This document shows positions 18,002 to 26,657 of a stretch of 64,000 nucleotides of DNA, one piece after another; position 1 is the stretch's first letter; each line of letters starts with the position of its first letter. The translations under genes were made by a program, and so were the position numbers. The notes beneath the pieces were generated by a model. The model had not been told where the DNA came from, searched no databases, and was given only the letters and a program-made list of their open reading frames with translations. The stretch lies in contig NZ_CP023397.1 in assembly GCF_008808095.1 (NCBI RefSeq), positions 434,001-498,000 on the forward strand. The letters are read 5' to 3'. The DNA is from Pseudoalteromonas ruthenica (GTDB lineage: Bacteria > Pseudomonadota > Gammaproteobacteria > Enterobacterales > Alteromonadaceae).

Positions 18002-19351
18002 CTAATTACGGGCAAGCACGGGCGGTGATAAGGTTTTGCATAATAGCCCAATACATAACACGGTAATAAAAGTGAGCGCATTGGCCATGGCTTGCAGAGA
18101 ATAATCTACACTTGCGTGCAATAACATAAATATAATGGCGGCGATTGCTCCGAATGCGAGCCCCTGATAAAGCCGCGTTCTGCGCTTTTTCATTACTTGT
18201 ACCGAGACCCATAAGCAACCACCAATCGCCACTGCCAAGGCAATGCTAGCAGGCCAACCAAGCTCAATTAAAAACTGCAGATAGTCATTGTGGGCGTTAT
18301 CGTAATAGCCTGAGTAGGGCCCTTGTTGGACACTTGGAAATACAGTGTAGAAACTCCCCGCACCATGACCTAAAAAAGGGTGTTCGAACAGCAGTGTCCA
18401 TGCGTCACGAAGCACTTCATCACGGCTTTCGAAAAGCAAAGCGGTGTTACTCAAACGTTCCTTCACTTGGGAAACCCCGAACAGTGCGCCAATAAGAATG
18501 AAATCAAGCACGAAAAAACTAAAAATTAACCATTTAAATTGCTTTGAGGGCTTGCGGTAGAAAAACAGTGCTAATAAACAGGCTAAGGCCAAGGCAATGA
18601 AAAAAGCAGCATTGCCCATGCGGGAGCGGGTCAGGATAAGCGCGATAACCATAACCATTAATGCTAAGCGAATCATTAATTTGGGGCTTAACCATACTTG
18701 GATCAGACGTTTAAAGCTGAGAGGATTTTGCCCAGTGCTTAGCTGAGCTATGATGAGCCCAACGCCTAAACTTAAAACCAAACCAAGGTAATTAGCTAAA
18801 AAGTTCTGGTAGGTGAAACTACCGAAGGCTTTATCGTTGCGCTGCCACTGTAAGACTAGGCTAGGTAAGTCAGGGCTTAACACCAAAATACAGGCATAAC
18901 TTGCCTGCACCAACCCAGTTATCACCAATAACACGACCAGTGCCCGCAATCGTTGATAGCTAGTGCAGTAAGTAAGCAGCAAAACGGCGTAGAGGGTCAG
19001 TGCTACCGTGACCAGCAAAGCATGCCTGGTCGCACCGGGGCTGGCGCTCAACTTTAGTACATCCTGCATAGCCACTACAAACACACAACTTAGCATGGGG
19101 ATGATAAGCCAGCGGTGCGTCTTATTTATATTCCATAGCGGTTGTTGAGTCGTCACAGCATAAGCACAATGCAAAGCGCTGACTACAGCGATAGCTAGGC
19201 ACAATAATGCACTGGCCCAAAGACGAAAGCCCCCTAATACAAAGGGGGCTATAAATAAGATGATGAGTAGCAGCGCAAAGATAGCACGTGAACCATGCGC
19301 TTTAAGGCGATTATCCGAGCTTTCGGATGTCTTCAGAGACAGGCTTAACAC
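18002..19351 (-). CDS. O-antigen ligase/polymerase-family membrane protein
   Basis: A 449-residue protein with about 11-12 hydrophobic helices. The large periplasmic loop has the Wzy_C signature: GHGAGSFYTVFPSVQ, then YDNAHNDYLQFLIELGW near residues 340-375, containing the His and Asp/Asn positions typical of WaaL and many Wzy proteins. It is the last gene of a minus-strand group with a small secreted protein, lapD and lapG. A second polymerase-type protein lies in the plus-strand operon (29206-30453), so this one may ligate or polymerise a second glycan; which is not decidable here. The start is set 14 bp after the upstream gene. Confidence 0.78.
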   Translation of the reverse strand: MLSLSLKTSESSDNRLKAHGSRAIFALLLIILFIAPFVLGGFRLWASALLCLAIAVVSALHCAYAVTTQQPLWNINKTHRWLIIPMLSCVFVVAMQDVLKLSASPGATRHALLVTVALTLYAVLLLTYCTSYQRLRALVVLLVITGLVQASYACILVLSPDLPSLVLQWQRNDKAFGSFTYQNFLANYLGLVLSLGVGLIIAQLSTGQNPLSFKRLIQVWLSPKLMIRLALMVMVIALILTRSRMGNAAFFIALALACLLALFFYRKPSKQFKWLIFSFFVLDFILIGALFGVSQVKERLSNTALLFESRDEVLRDAWTLLFEHPFLGHGAGSFYTVFPSVQQGPYSGYYDNAHNDYLQFLIELGWPASIALAVAIGGCLWVSVQVMKKRRTRLYQGLAFGAIAAIIFMLLHASVDYSLQAMANALTFITVLCIGLLCKTLSPPVLARN

Positions 19352-19365
19352 TGAAGAATCAACGC

Positions 19366-19854
19366 TTATTGGTTCGACTCAGAAATTCCGCCATCCCCGC
19401 CTGAACCACCGAGACCGACGATGGGGGATGGTGCGAAGTTTGGGGCAGTTGCCGGCCCTGCTGCAGTTGCTTGTGACACTAAGGTTGCGTCCATATTGTT
19501 GGCAATAGCTAACGCGGTCACATTATCAGGGTTCATGCCCGCACTGAGCGCCGCTGCAACGATGTTCATGGCCTCATCTGAGGTCACGCCCACGTGGACT
19601 AGGGCTCGGGAAAATAGCTCATTGGCTGCGCGGGTATCAGCCCCAACAGCAGTGATAGCAGAATTAACCAAAGCCGCATTTAATGCTGGGTAGCGGCTCA
19701 TAAGTGCGGTAATTTGTTCACTGAGTGGCTGCCCTTGGTCGATAGCCTCAGTAATAATCGCATCGCTTTTAGCGGTCGCTTCGACAGCGTGCGCATTGCC
19801 TATCATCATGGCGCATATCATCCCTATGCACAGCACTAAACCGGTCTTTTTCAT
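19366..19854 (-). CDS. Small secreted protein of unknown function
   Basis: A 162-residue protein with a clear signal peptide (MKKTGLVLCIGM..., cleavage after NAHA near residue 24). The mature part is helical and Ala-rich, with short related helices (AALVNSAITAVGADT, IVAAALSAGMNPDN, ALAIANNMD). It ends in a Pro/Gly-rich tail with a GLGGSGGDGG run. I do not recognise a family. It lies 14 bp upstream of the O-antigen-ligase-type gene and 17 bp downstream of lapD. An operon role in matrix assembly or export is possible but is only guilt by association. Confidence 0.7.
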   Translation of the reverse strand: MKKTGLVLCIGMICAMMIGNAHAVEATAKSDAIITEAIDQGQPLSEQITALMSRYPALNAALVNSAITAVGADTRAANELFSRALVHVGVTSDEAMNIVAAALSAGMNPDNVTALAIANNMDATLVSQATAAGPATAPNFAPSPIVGLGGSGGDGGISESNQ

Positions 19855-19871
19855 GATCTACTCCTTTATCG

Positions 19872-21848
19872 CTATAATGTTCGTGTTTGAAAGTTGAAGA
19901 TAGCCTGTTCGGGGCCTTCTTCTAATTGCATTGGCGGCTTTATGTAGTTTCCTTGCAGACCGTCAAACTGCAGCTGCATAGCTTTGTCAAAGCTCACCGC
20001 GTTTTCGATATGACAGGCAATTGTTTTTATTCCAATTCCTGTGCAAGTGGTGACAATGGAACGTAACAAAGCAAGTGCATCATCGTTCTGCTGTAAGTCC
20101 TTGGTATAGGCTGCATCCACCTTCACGTAATCTATATTGAGGTCACGCAGATACCTAAATGAGGTAAGGCTGGAACCAAAGTGCTCTATACACACTTTAA
20201 TATTGAATGCTTTCAGTCGCGCCAACACATTCTTGGCCATGGCGATATCGGCCAATAGGGTGGCTTCACCTATTTCTAACACCGTGTTGTGGCGTAAGCA
20301 CCCGTAATGATGAGCCTGACGACACACCCAAGTAATAAAATCTTCATTGTAAAACGCCTCTTTACTTAGGTTTACTGCAAGGGCTAACTCCGTATGAGTA
20401 TTACGAAAGTTAATAAAAGCTTGGAATAGCTTTTTCTCTAACTCACACGCCAAGCCGAGGCGCTCAGCCATGGCGAATAGTTGTTGGTTATCAATAGACT
20501 TCCCTTGGTCGCTAATGCGCACAAAGGTCTCAAAATAATGAGCTTGCTGCTGTTGTTGTTTGCGAACGGGTTGAAATGAGTAACTAAAATTACCTTGCTC
20601 GATAATTCTCACAATGGTCTCTCGCCACTGGCTTTGCGATTGCACTAAATTGTGTGTTTGACACATTGCCGGCTTGTCAGGGCTTGCTGTTGAAATGGCG
20701 GTATCCAGTTCACTAAGTATAATGCCCACGGTACTGCAGCTGTTAACGGAGGCGATACTCAGATGTGCAAAGCCCTTCTCATAACGATGGTGTTGCTCTT
20801 TTTGAAGGCTGTGGTGCAAGCGCGATAATGTTTCAGCAACAAAGTCGCAAGGGTAGGGCATATGAATAGTGAATGTACCACCGCTAATGCGATAGATATG
20901 GTAGTCACCTAGGTGGGCGAGGTAGCGTTTGATGACTTCCAACACCGCGAGCACGTAGGCGTCACCTTGACGGTAATCATGATGTTCATTAATTAATTGC
21001 AGGCTAGGCAAGGTGACCATTGCCACGCTGTGGGTATGCTCATCTTGCAGCTGTTCAGTCACTGCGCTAAGTTGATTATCAAAGGCGCGACGATTCCCCA
21101 ATCCAGTTAACTCATCACGATACGCTTGGCGGTAGTAGGCATCGCTTTGTTTGGTTAATGCATCAAAGGTACGCTGAATACTTGTCACCATGTCATTCAT
21201 CGCTTTTGTGACTGAGAACAGCTCTCGAGATTTCGGACTCGCGTTGTTTTGAACAAACTGTTTCTGGCCAATGCGCTGTGCCTGCTGTTCTACTTTTCGC
21301 AGTGGCCTGAATACCGAGCGCAGCACCAAATAAGCAAGACTCAGGGCAATCACTAAAATCATTGCTGAGCTGATTGCCGCTTGTTTCACCTGCTGCCAAA
21401 GCTCGATGTATGCAGCGCCTGGATGCGTGGTGACACTTAAAAAGCCACCCACTTTCCAACCACTATTGAGCTCCTTGGTGTAGGTCGGTGCTGTGAGCTG
21501 AAATAGGCGCATAAACCATGATGGCACCCCGTGTATTTCGGGGTTGTGATTGAGGTTAACAAGCGACTTACTTTGATCATCCTTAAGCTCTATCTGAGCA
21601 TAGTAACCAGAGTCAAAAATAGCTTGAACCATGGTGCGTGCCACCATCATATCGCGCTCATTTAAATAGGGTGAAATAGCCAGACCTAAACTGGTCGCGG
21701 TATCACGAGCGTGAGTCGCCATTTGTTGCTGATAAAAGGCTTGGGTTTGTTCGCTACTAAGCTTTAACTTCACTGCAAAAGTGATTATTCCCAGTAACAC
21801 GATGAGGGCGTAGACTTGAGTTTGTAAACTCATCCTTGGTTTGTTCAT
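19872..21848 (-). CDS. lapD: LapD-like c-di-GMP receptor (degenerate GGDEF-EAL)
   Basis: A 658-residue inner-membrane protein. TM1 is near 10-28, a LapD_MoxY-type periplasmic domain spans about 30-155 (with a conserved-looking Trp in VPSWFMRLF), TM2 is near 158-178, then HAMP, GGDEF and EAL domains. The GGDEF signature reads SGGTF and the EAL signature ETF, while the DDFG motif is EHFG; both domains should be enzymatically dead. That is the hallmark of LapD, which binds c-di-GMP and holds LapG away from its adhesin substrate. Directly upstream of it, 7 bp away, is lapG. AAGGAG precedes the ATG. Confidence 0.9.
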   Translation of the reverse strand: MNKPRMSLQTQVYALIVLLGIITFAVKLKLSSEQTQAFYQQQMATHARDTATSLGLAISPYLNERDMMVARTMVQAIFDSGYYAQIELKDDQSKSLVNLNHNPEIHGVPSWFMRLFQLTAPTYTKELNSGWKVGGFLSVTTHPGAAYIELWQQVKQAAISSAMILVIALSLAYLVLRSVFRPLRKVEQQAQRIGQKQFVQNNASPKSRELFSVTKAMNDMVTSIQRTFDALTKQSDAYYRQAYRDELTGLGNRRAFDNQLSAVTEQLQDEHTHSVAMVTLPSLQLINEHHDYRQGDAYVLAVLEVIKRYLAHLGDYHIYRISGGTFTIHMPYPCDFVAETLSRLHHSLQKEQHHRYEKGFAHLSIASVNSCSTVGIILSELDTAISTASPDKPAMCQTHNLVQSQSQWRETIVRIIEQGNFSYSFQPVRKQQQQQAHYFETFVRISDQGKSIDNQQLFAMAERLGLACELEKKLFQAFINFRNTHTELALAVNLSKEAFYNEDFITWVCRQAHHYGCLRHNTVLEIGEATLLADIAMAKNVLARLKAFNIKVCIEHFGSSLTSFRYLRDLNIDYVKVDAAYTKDLQQNDDALALLRSIVTTCTGIGIKTIACHIENAVSFDKAMQLQFDGLQGNYIKPPMQLEEGPEQAIFNFQTRTL

Positions 21849-21855
21849 TGACTTT

Positions 21856-22524
21856 TCACTCCTTGTTCGCTGATTCCTGTTCGATCTGCTTAATCAACTC
21901 CTCCCAAGCAGACACTCGACTGCCAGTGGCTTGGCCACTGAGGTTTTGCGCTTTAGCCAACCATAATCCTTGGCCATTGAAACTATAAATCGGTTTTAAA
22001 TCTTCGCGTTCACTGGCTTTGACAATACGATTATCAAAATTATCAAGTACGTAAGGCTCATCATCTTGACCATCAAAATACAGCACTACCATATGTGGTT
22101 GATCAAGCGTTAAATGGCGCACATACATTAAGCGTAGCTGCTCATCGGGGATGCCTAAACTAACCAAGGTAAAAAACTTGGCGATGGCGTAATCTTCGCA
22201 ATCACCGGCACCTTGGATCAGCAGTTGAGCCGGTGTGGCCCAATAGTCACTTTGATGCCACAGCGTTTCGTCACTTTGGTAGGCCACCACGTCATTAAAG
22301 AACTGGTTGACGCTCTGCAGCTGGCGCCATGCATCTGCATGTTGCTGCATAACAAGCATCTCTAGCCAGTGTTGGGCCCGCCTTGATGCGCTAATGTTCC
22401 CTTTATTTTGCACGTACTCAACGAGCTGCTGCGGCTGCAACAATTGTCCGTAGGTCAATGCAGCCGTGCAACTTAAGGCGACTGCGACAGCAAATCTTAC
22501 TGCTGTTTTGATTCCGGTTACAAT
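21856..22524 (-). CDS. lapG: LapG-like periplasmic cysteine protease (apparent ATT start)
   Basis: A transglutaminase-like protease that clips large RTX adhesins at a di-alanine site when c-di-GMP falls. Catalytic Cys109 is in GAGDCEDYAI, His144 in DQPHMVV and Asp161 in YVLDNFDNR (numbering from the start chosen). The first canonical start codon is TTG 22458, which would give 200 residues but no signal peptide. Upstream codons in the same frame encode a perfect export signal (KTAVRFAVAVALSCTAALTYG). The frame is open to a stop with no ATG, GTG or TTG. ATT at 22524-22522 has AAGGGA seven bases upstream, so it is proposed as the start. First gene of the lapG-lapD group. Confidence 0.85.
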   Translation of the reverse strand: MVTGIKTAVRFAVAVALSCTAALTYGQLLQPQQLVEYVQNKGNISASRRAQHWLEMLVMQQHADAWRQLQSVNQFFNDVVAYQSDETLWHQSDYWATPAQLLIQGAGDCEDYAIAKFFTLVSLGIPDEQLRLMYVRHLTLDQPHMVVLYFDGQDDEPYVLDNFDNRIVKASEREDLKPIYSFNGQGLWLAKAQNLSGQATGSRVSAWEELIKQIEQESANKE

Positions 22525-22630
22525 TTTGCAGTCCCTTATAAGTTTGCGTTCATTCCCAGAATGATATCACTTAAATGTACAGCAGGTACACGCGAAATAA
22601 AAACTTAATCTAATTCTTTGGTGCTAGTTA

Positions 22631-22669
22631 TTGAAATCTATTTGTTAACAAGTACAATGTTTAGTACTT
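22631..22669 (+). promoter_or_regulatory. Candidate sigma70 promoter with overlapping operator, galU/vps-like operon
   Basis: TTGAAA at 22631-22636, a 16-bp spacer and TACAAT at 22653-22658. An inverted repeat AAGTAC-N8-GTACTT at 22650-22669 covers the -10 and expected start site. It lies about 80 bp before galU in the region divergent with lapG. A repressor operator is inferred; no known consensus is claimed. Confidence 0.45.
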
Positions 22670-22750
22670 ATCGACTAGATGTGCAGTGCCAAGGACGGAG
22701 TGGGCTCACTGAGTGTTTTGCCACTCACACCGTTTTCAAAGGAAATATAT

Positions 22751-23677
22751 ATGAAAGTGCAAAAGGCGGTATTACCGGTCGCCGGTCTCGGAACACGTAT
22801 GCTCCCAGCGACCAAAGCCATCCCTAAAGAGATGCTCCCATTAGTGGACAAACCTCTTATCCAGCATGTGGTCCGTGAAGCCGTTGAGGCGGGGATCAAG
22901 GAAATTGTGCTGGTGACTCATTCCTCAAAAAATTCAGTAGAGAATCACTTTGATACCAGCTTTGAGCTCGAAGCAACGTTGGAAAAACGAGTCAAACGTA
23001 GCTTGCTCGAAGAGGTGCGCAGCATTGTGCCAGACGATGTCACTATCATTTCAGTACGCCAAGCCAAGCCGCTAGGATTAGGCCATGCGGTATTAGCAGC
23101 GCGTCCGATCGTTGGTGAAAACCCGTTCGCGGTGTTACTGCCTGATGTGATTATTGATGAGTTTGCGTGTAATTTGCGCAGCGAAAACCTTGCGCAGATG
23201 ATTGCACGTTATGAGCACAGTGAGCATTCGCAAATCATGGTTGAGCCTGTAGCAGCCACTGATGTTGACAAATATGGCATCGTTGACATTGACGGTAAGA
23301 CTATTCACGCGGGTGACAGCGCTGTTATTCGTGACATGGTAGAGAAACCCTCACAGCAACAAGCGCCAAGCCGTTTGGCGATAACCGGCCGTTATGTGCT
23401 CAGTGCGCAAACGTGGGATCTGCTCGAACACACGCCCCCAGGAGCCGGTGGCGAAATCCAATTAACCGATGCCCTCCATCAGCTTCGCCAACTTCAAACC
23501 GTGGAGGCATTCCATTTGAAGGGTCGCTCTCATGACTGTGGCTCTAAACTCGGATACATGATTGCCAATGTGCACTATGCCATGCGCAGCCAACAGTTTG
23601 GCAGCGAATTTCAAGCTGCACTGGAAAGCATGTTAGCTATCGAGCAAGCCAAGCACAGTGCCAGCGCATCGGCATAA
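22751..23677 (+). CDS. galU: UTP-glucose-1-phosphate uridylyltransferase
   Basis: A 308-residue nucleotidyltransferase that makes UDP-glucose. The N-terminal motif [25 protein letters not shown] is the nucleotide-binding signature, followed by [16 protein letters not shown] near residue 195 and [10 protein letters not shown] near 235 are also typical. The frame extends upstream to 22679, but ATG 22751, with AAAGGAAA before it, gives the normal GalU start. It opens the polysaccharide operon and would supply UDP-glucose for the VpsL-like initiating transferase and for chain sugars. Confidence 0.95.
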   Translation: MKVQKAVLPVAGLGTRMLPATKAIPKEMLPLVDKPLIQHVVREAVEAGIKEIVLVTHSSKNSVENHFDTSFELEATLEKRVKRSLLEEVRSIVPDDVTIISVRQAKPLGLGHAVLAARPIVGENPFAVLLPDVIIDEFACNLRSENLAQMIARYEHSEHSQIMVEPVAATDVDKYGIVDIDGKTIHAGDSAVIRDMVEKPSQQQAPSRLAITGRYVLSAQTWDLLEHTPPGAGGEIQLTDALHQLRQLQTVEAFHLKGRSHDCGSKLGYMIANVHYAMRSQQFGSEFQAALESMLAIEQAKHSASASA

Positions 23678-23713
23678 CACCTGTTAAGCGAATTAAAAAA
23701 TTAGAGGATTTAT

Positions 23714-24847
23714 ATGGCCACTAAGGTACTGAGTGTATTTGGTACACGTCCTGAGGCAATCAAAATGGCGCCGGTAGTGAAAACCTTGGCGAATGACTCT
23801 CGCTTTGAAGCGCGCGTGTGTATCACGGCACAACACCGAGAAATGCTCGATCAAGTTATGGCTCTTTTTGCCATTAAAGCCGACTATGATCTCGACATTA
23901 TGCAAAAAGGGCAGTCACTCAATGATGTGACATGTCGCATTTTGCAGGGCTTAGCTCCTGTGCTTGATGAATTTAAACCCGATATCGTCTTAGTGCATGG
24001 TGATACCGCCACCACCTTTGCGGCGAGTTTGGCGGCGTTCTATCAGCAAATTCCCGTCGGCCATGTAGAGGCCGGGCTGCGCACCGGGAATTTATATTCG
24101 CCGTGGCCTGAGGAGGCGAACCGTAAGCTTACAGGCGCTTTGGCGCAGCTGCACTTTGCGCCAACAGACACTTCAAAGAACAACTTACTGAAGGAAAATA
24201 TTGACCCGAGCAACGTGCACGTAACCGGTAATACGGTGATTGATGCGTTGCTGGATGTTGTCGATAAGGTCAATACCGAGCCAAGTCTTAGCGAACAGTT
24301 GCAGCAGCAATTGGCATTGGCCGCAGATGAGAAAGTGATTTTAGTGACCGGGCATCGCCGAGAAAGTTTCGGTGGCGGCTTCGAGCGTATTTGTCAGGCA
24401 TTGGCGCGTATCGCTAAGCGCTTTCCACAAAGCCGGATTGTTTATCCTATGCACATGAATCCGCAAGTGCGTGAGCCGGTTAATCGTCTGCTCCAAGGCT
24501 TGGAAAATATCTCACTTATTGAGCCATTGGATTACCTTCCCTTTGTTTATTTAATGAATCGTGCGCACCTTATTGTAACTGACTCTGGCGGCGTTCAAGA
24601 AGAGGCTCCAAGCCTCGGGAAACCTGTATTAGTTATGCGTGATACCACTGAACGCCCAGAAGCGGTGGCGGCGGGCACAGTCGAGCTGGTAGGCACTGAC
24701 GAGCAAACCATTTTCACTGCCGTTGAACGTTTAATGACTGATGAGCAGGCCTACCAGCGCATGAGCCGTGCTCATAACCCCTACGGTGATGGTCAAGCCA
24801 GTCAACGTATTGCCGATGCCATCGGCGCTCACTTTCATGCCCAATAA
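23714..24847 (+). CDS. wecB: UDP-N-acetylglucosamine 2-epimerase (VpsA-like)
   Basis: A 377-residue non-hydrolysing epimerase converting UDP-GlcNAc to UDP-ManNAc. Family marks are [14 protein letters not shown] at the N terminus, [34 protein letters not shown], the HRRE motif, [22 protein letters not shown] and RPEA. Cytoplasmic. It corresponds in position to vpsA of Vibrio cholerae. Ribosome site TTAGAGGA precedes the ATG, and wecC follows after 11 bp. Confidence 0.95.
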   Translation: MATKVLSVFGTRPEAIKMAPVVKTLANDSRFEARVCITAQHREMLDQVMALFAIKADYDLDIMQKGQSLNDVTCRILQGLAPVLDEFKPDIVLVHGDTATTFAASLAAFYQQIPVGHVEAGLRTGNLYSPWPEEANRKLTGALAQLHFAPTDTSKNNLLKENIDPSNVHVTGNTVIDALLDVVDKVNTEPSLSEQLQQQLALAADEKVILVTGHRRESFGGGFERICQALARIAKRFPQSRIVYPMHMNPQVREPVNRLLQGLENISLIEPLDYLPFVYLMNRAHLIVTDSGGVQEEAPSLGKPVLVMRDTTERPEAVAAGTVELVGTDEQTIFTAVERLMTDEQAYQRMSRAHNPYGDGQASQRIADAIGAHFHAQ

Positions 24848-24858
24848 GGATAGTTACT

Positions 24859-26112
24859 ATGAATTTTGAAACAGTTTCAGTTATCGGCTTGGGCTATATT
24901 GGCCTGCCTACCGCCGCCGTTGTCGCCTCGCGTGGCATTAATGTCATTGGCGTTGATGTAAATCAGCAAGCAGTGGATACCATCAATGAGGGAAAAATCC
25001 ACATCGTTGAGCCTGATTTAGACATTGTGGTACGCGGTGTGGTTGCCACCGGCAACCTGCGTGCGACGACCGAAGCTCAGCGAGCGGATGGGTTTATGGT
25101 CGCGGTGCCCACTCCCTTTAAAGATAATGACAGTGGACCAGTGGAGGCCGATTTAAGTTATATCCAAAGTGCGGCCAAAGCGATTGCGCCGGTGTTGGAA
25201 AAAGGCAATCTAGTGGTTCTTGAATCGACCTCCCCGGTTGGGGCCACCGAACAACTCGCTGCTTGGTTAAGCGAAGCGCGTCCAGATTTGAGCTTTCCAC
25301 AGCAAGTGGGTGACAACGCAGATATTAAAATCGCCCATTGTCCAGAGCGTGTACTACCTGGCTATGTACTACAGGAGCTAGTTTCCAATGACCGCGTCAT
25401 TGGTGGTATGTCGCAAGCATGCTCAAAACGCGCGGTTGAGCTGTATGAAAACTTTGTTCGCGGCGAGTGTATTATCACTAATGCACGCACCGCAGAAATG
25501 GCTAAGTTAACCGAAAACTCTTTCCGCGATGTGAATATCGCCTTTGCCAACGAATTATCGTTGATCTGTGACAAGCTAAAAATCAACGTGTGGGAACTCA
25601 TTCGCTTGGCCAATCGCCACCCCCGCGTCAATATCCTTAATCCCGGTCCAGGGGTGGGGGGTCACTGCATCGCAGTCGACCCTTGGTTTATTGTTAGCAG
25701 TGCTCCCGAGCAGGCAAAGCTGATTAAACAAGCGCGCTTGGTCAATGACGGCAAGCCAAGCTATGTGGTTGAGCAAATAAAGCAAGCGGCGGATGAGTTT
25801 AAGCGCCCGGTTATTGCTTGCCTTGGTCTGTCATTTAAGGCTGATATAGACGATTTACGTGAAAGCCCCGCTTTAGACATTGTCAGTGACTTAGCGCAAC
25901 AGCAAATCGGTGCCGTTTTGGCTGTTGAACCGAACATCGATGAGCTTCCTAGTCACCTTGGTGCCCAAGGGGTTGAACTGACCTCCCTGGAGCAGGCGCT
26001 AGAGCTTGCAAATATCGTCGTTGTACTGGTTGATCATAAGCAATTTAAAAATGCCGACAAAACCGAGTTTGCCCGTAAAGTGGTGATTGATACCCGAGGT
26101 GTGTTAGCGTGA
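24859..26112 (+). CDS. wecC: UDP-N-acetyl-D-mannosamine dehydrogenase (VpsB-like)
   Basis: A 417-residue NAD-dependent dehydrogenase oxidising UDP-ManNAc to UDP-ManNAcA. Rossmann motif GLGYIGLPTAAVVASRG is at the N terminus. The catalytic Cys is in GPGVGGHCIAVDPWF near residue 270; Lys/Asn of the active site are in AKLTENSFRDVNIAFANE. The C-terminal domain has LGLSFKADIDDLRESPA. With WecB it indicates an acidic ManNAcA residue, consistent with a WecG-type transferase at the end of the operon. Its stop overlaps the next ATG (TGATG). Confidence 0.95.
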   Translation: MNFETVSVIGLGYIGLPTAAVVASRGINVIGVDVNQQAVDTINEGKIHIVEPDLDIVVRGVVATGNLRATTEAQRADGFMVAVPTPFKDNDSGPVEADLSYIQSAAKAIAPVLEKGNLVVLESTSPVGATEQLAAWLSEARPDLSFPQQVGDNADIKIAHCPERVLPGYVLQELVSNDRVIGGMSQACSKRAVELYENFVRGECIITNARTAEMAKLTENSFRDVNIAFANELSLICDKLKINVWELIRLANRHPRVNILNPGPGVGGHCIAVDPWFIVSSAPEQAKLIKQARLVNDGKPSYVVEQIKQAADEFKRPVIACLGLSFKADIDDLRESPALDIVSDLAQQQIGAVLAVEPNIDELPSHLGAQGVELTSLEQALELANIVVVLVDHKQFKNADKTEFARKVVIDTRGVLA

Positions 26113-26657
26113 TGACACCTAAGCAGCTCATTAAGGCCGATTTATATCGGCAAACCGGGCGGGTTTCTAGGGTGTTACTGATCAAGCATTTATTAGTGAA
26201 CCCCTCGTTCAACTATGTGTTTTGGTTTCGCTTGTGTCGTGCTCGCAGTACCCTGGTGCGCGGCTTTGCGCGGTTGATGCATAAACATTTATCAGTACGG
26301 TATCAGATTCAGTTGCCCAAGGAAGTGCAGGTCGGGCCTGGGCTGTACTTAGGTCATGGCACCGGCATTATTGTTAATGCCAGCGCTAAAATTGGCGCTA
26401 ACTGTAATTTAAGCCCTTATACCGTGATTGGTTCAAACCATGGTCACGCAGCGCATATTGGTGACAATGTATACATAGGACCACACACCAGTGTGGTTGA
26501 ACACGTACACATTGGCGATGGTGCTCAGGTAGGCGCGGGAGCTGTGGTGATCAAGGATGTACCTGCGCATGCCACCGTAGTCGGAAACCCGGCTAAAGTG
26601 GTGCGCGAACATGGTGAGGCAACCTATATTGCAAATCCAGTGCAGGTTAATTCATGA
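26112..26657 (+). CDS. Serine-acetyltransferase-like hexapeptide O-acetyltransferase (VpsC-like)
   Basis: A 181-residue left-handed beta-helix acyltransferase related to CysE/WcaB. Hexapeptide turns are visible: VGPGLYLGHGTGIIVNASAKIG, IGDNVYIGPHTSVVEHVHIGDGAQVGAGAVVIKDVPAHATVVGNPAKVV. The His of the CysE-type active site is likely that of LGHGTG. The protein lacks the long N-terminal helical domain of true CysE, which favours a sugar O-acetyltransferase. A GTG at 26109 precedes the preferred ATG. It sits where vpsC is in Vibrio cholerae. It overlaps the next gene by ATGA. Confidence 0.82.
   Translation: MTPKQLIKADLYRQTGRVSRVLLIKHLLVNPSFNYVFWFRLCRARSTLVRGFARLMHKHLSVRYQIQLPKEVQVGPGLYLGHGTGIIVNASAKIGANCNLSPYTVIGSNHGHAAHIGDNVYIGPHTSVVEHVHIGDGAQVGAGAVVIKDVPAHATVVGNPAKVVREHGEATYIANPVQVNS

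Noticed and set aside
22764-22772. GGCGGTA resembling the RfaH ops element at the start of the EPS operon
   Set aside because: It lies within galU codons for the conserved N terminus (KAVLP) and lacks the full ops sequence and upstream leader position.
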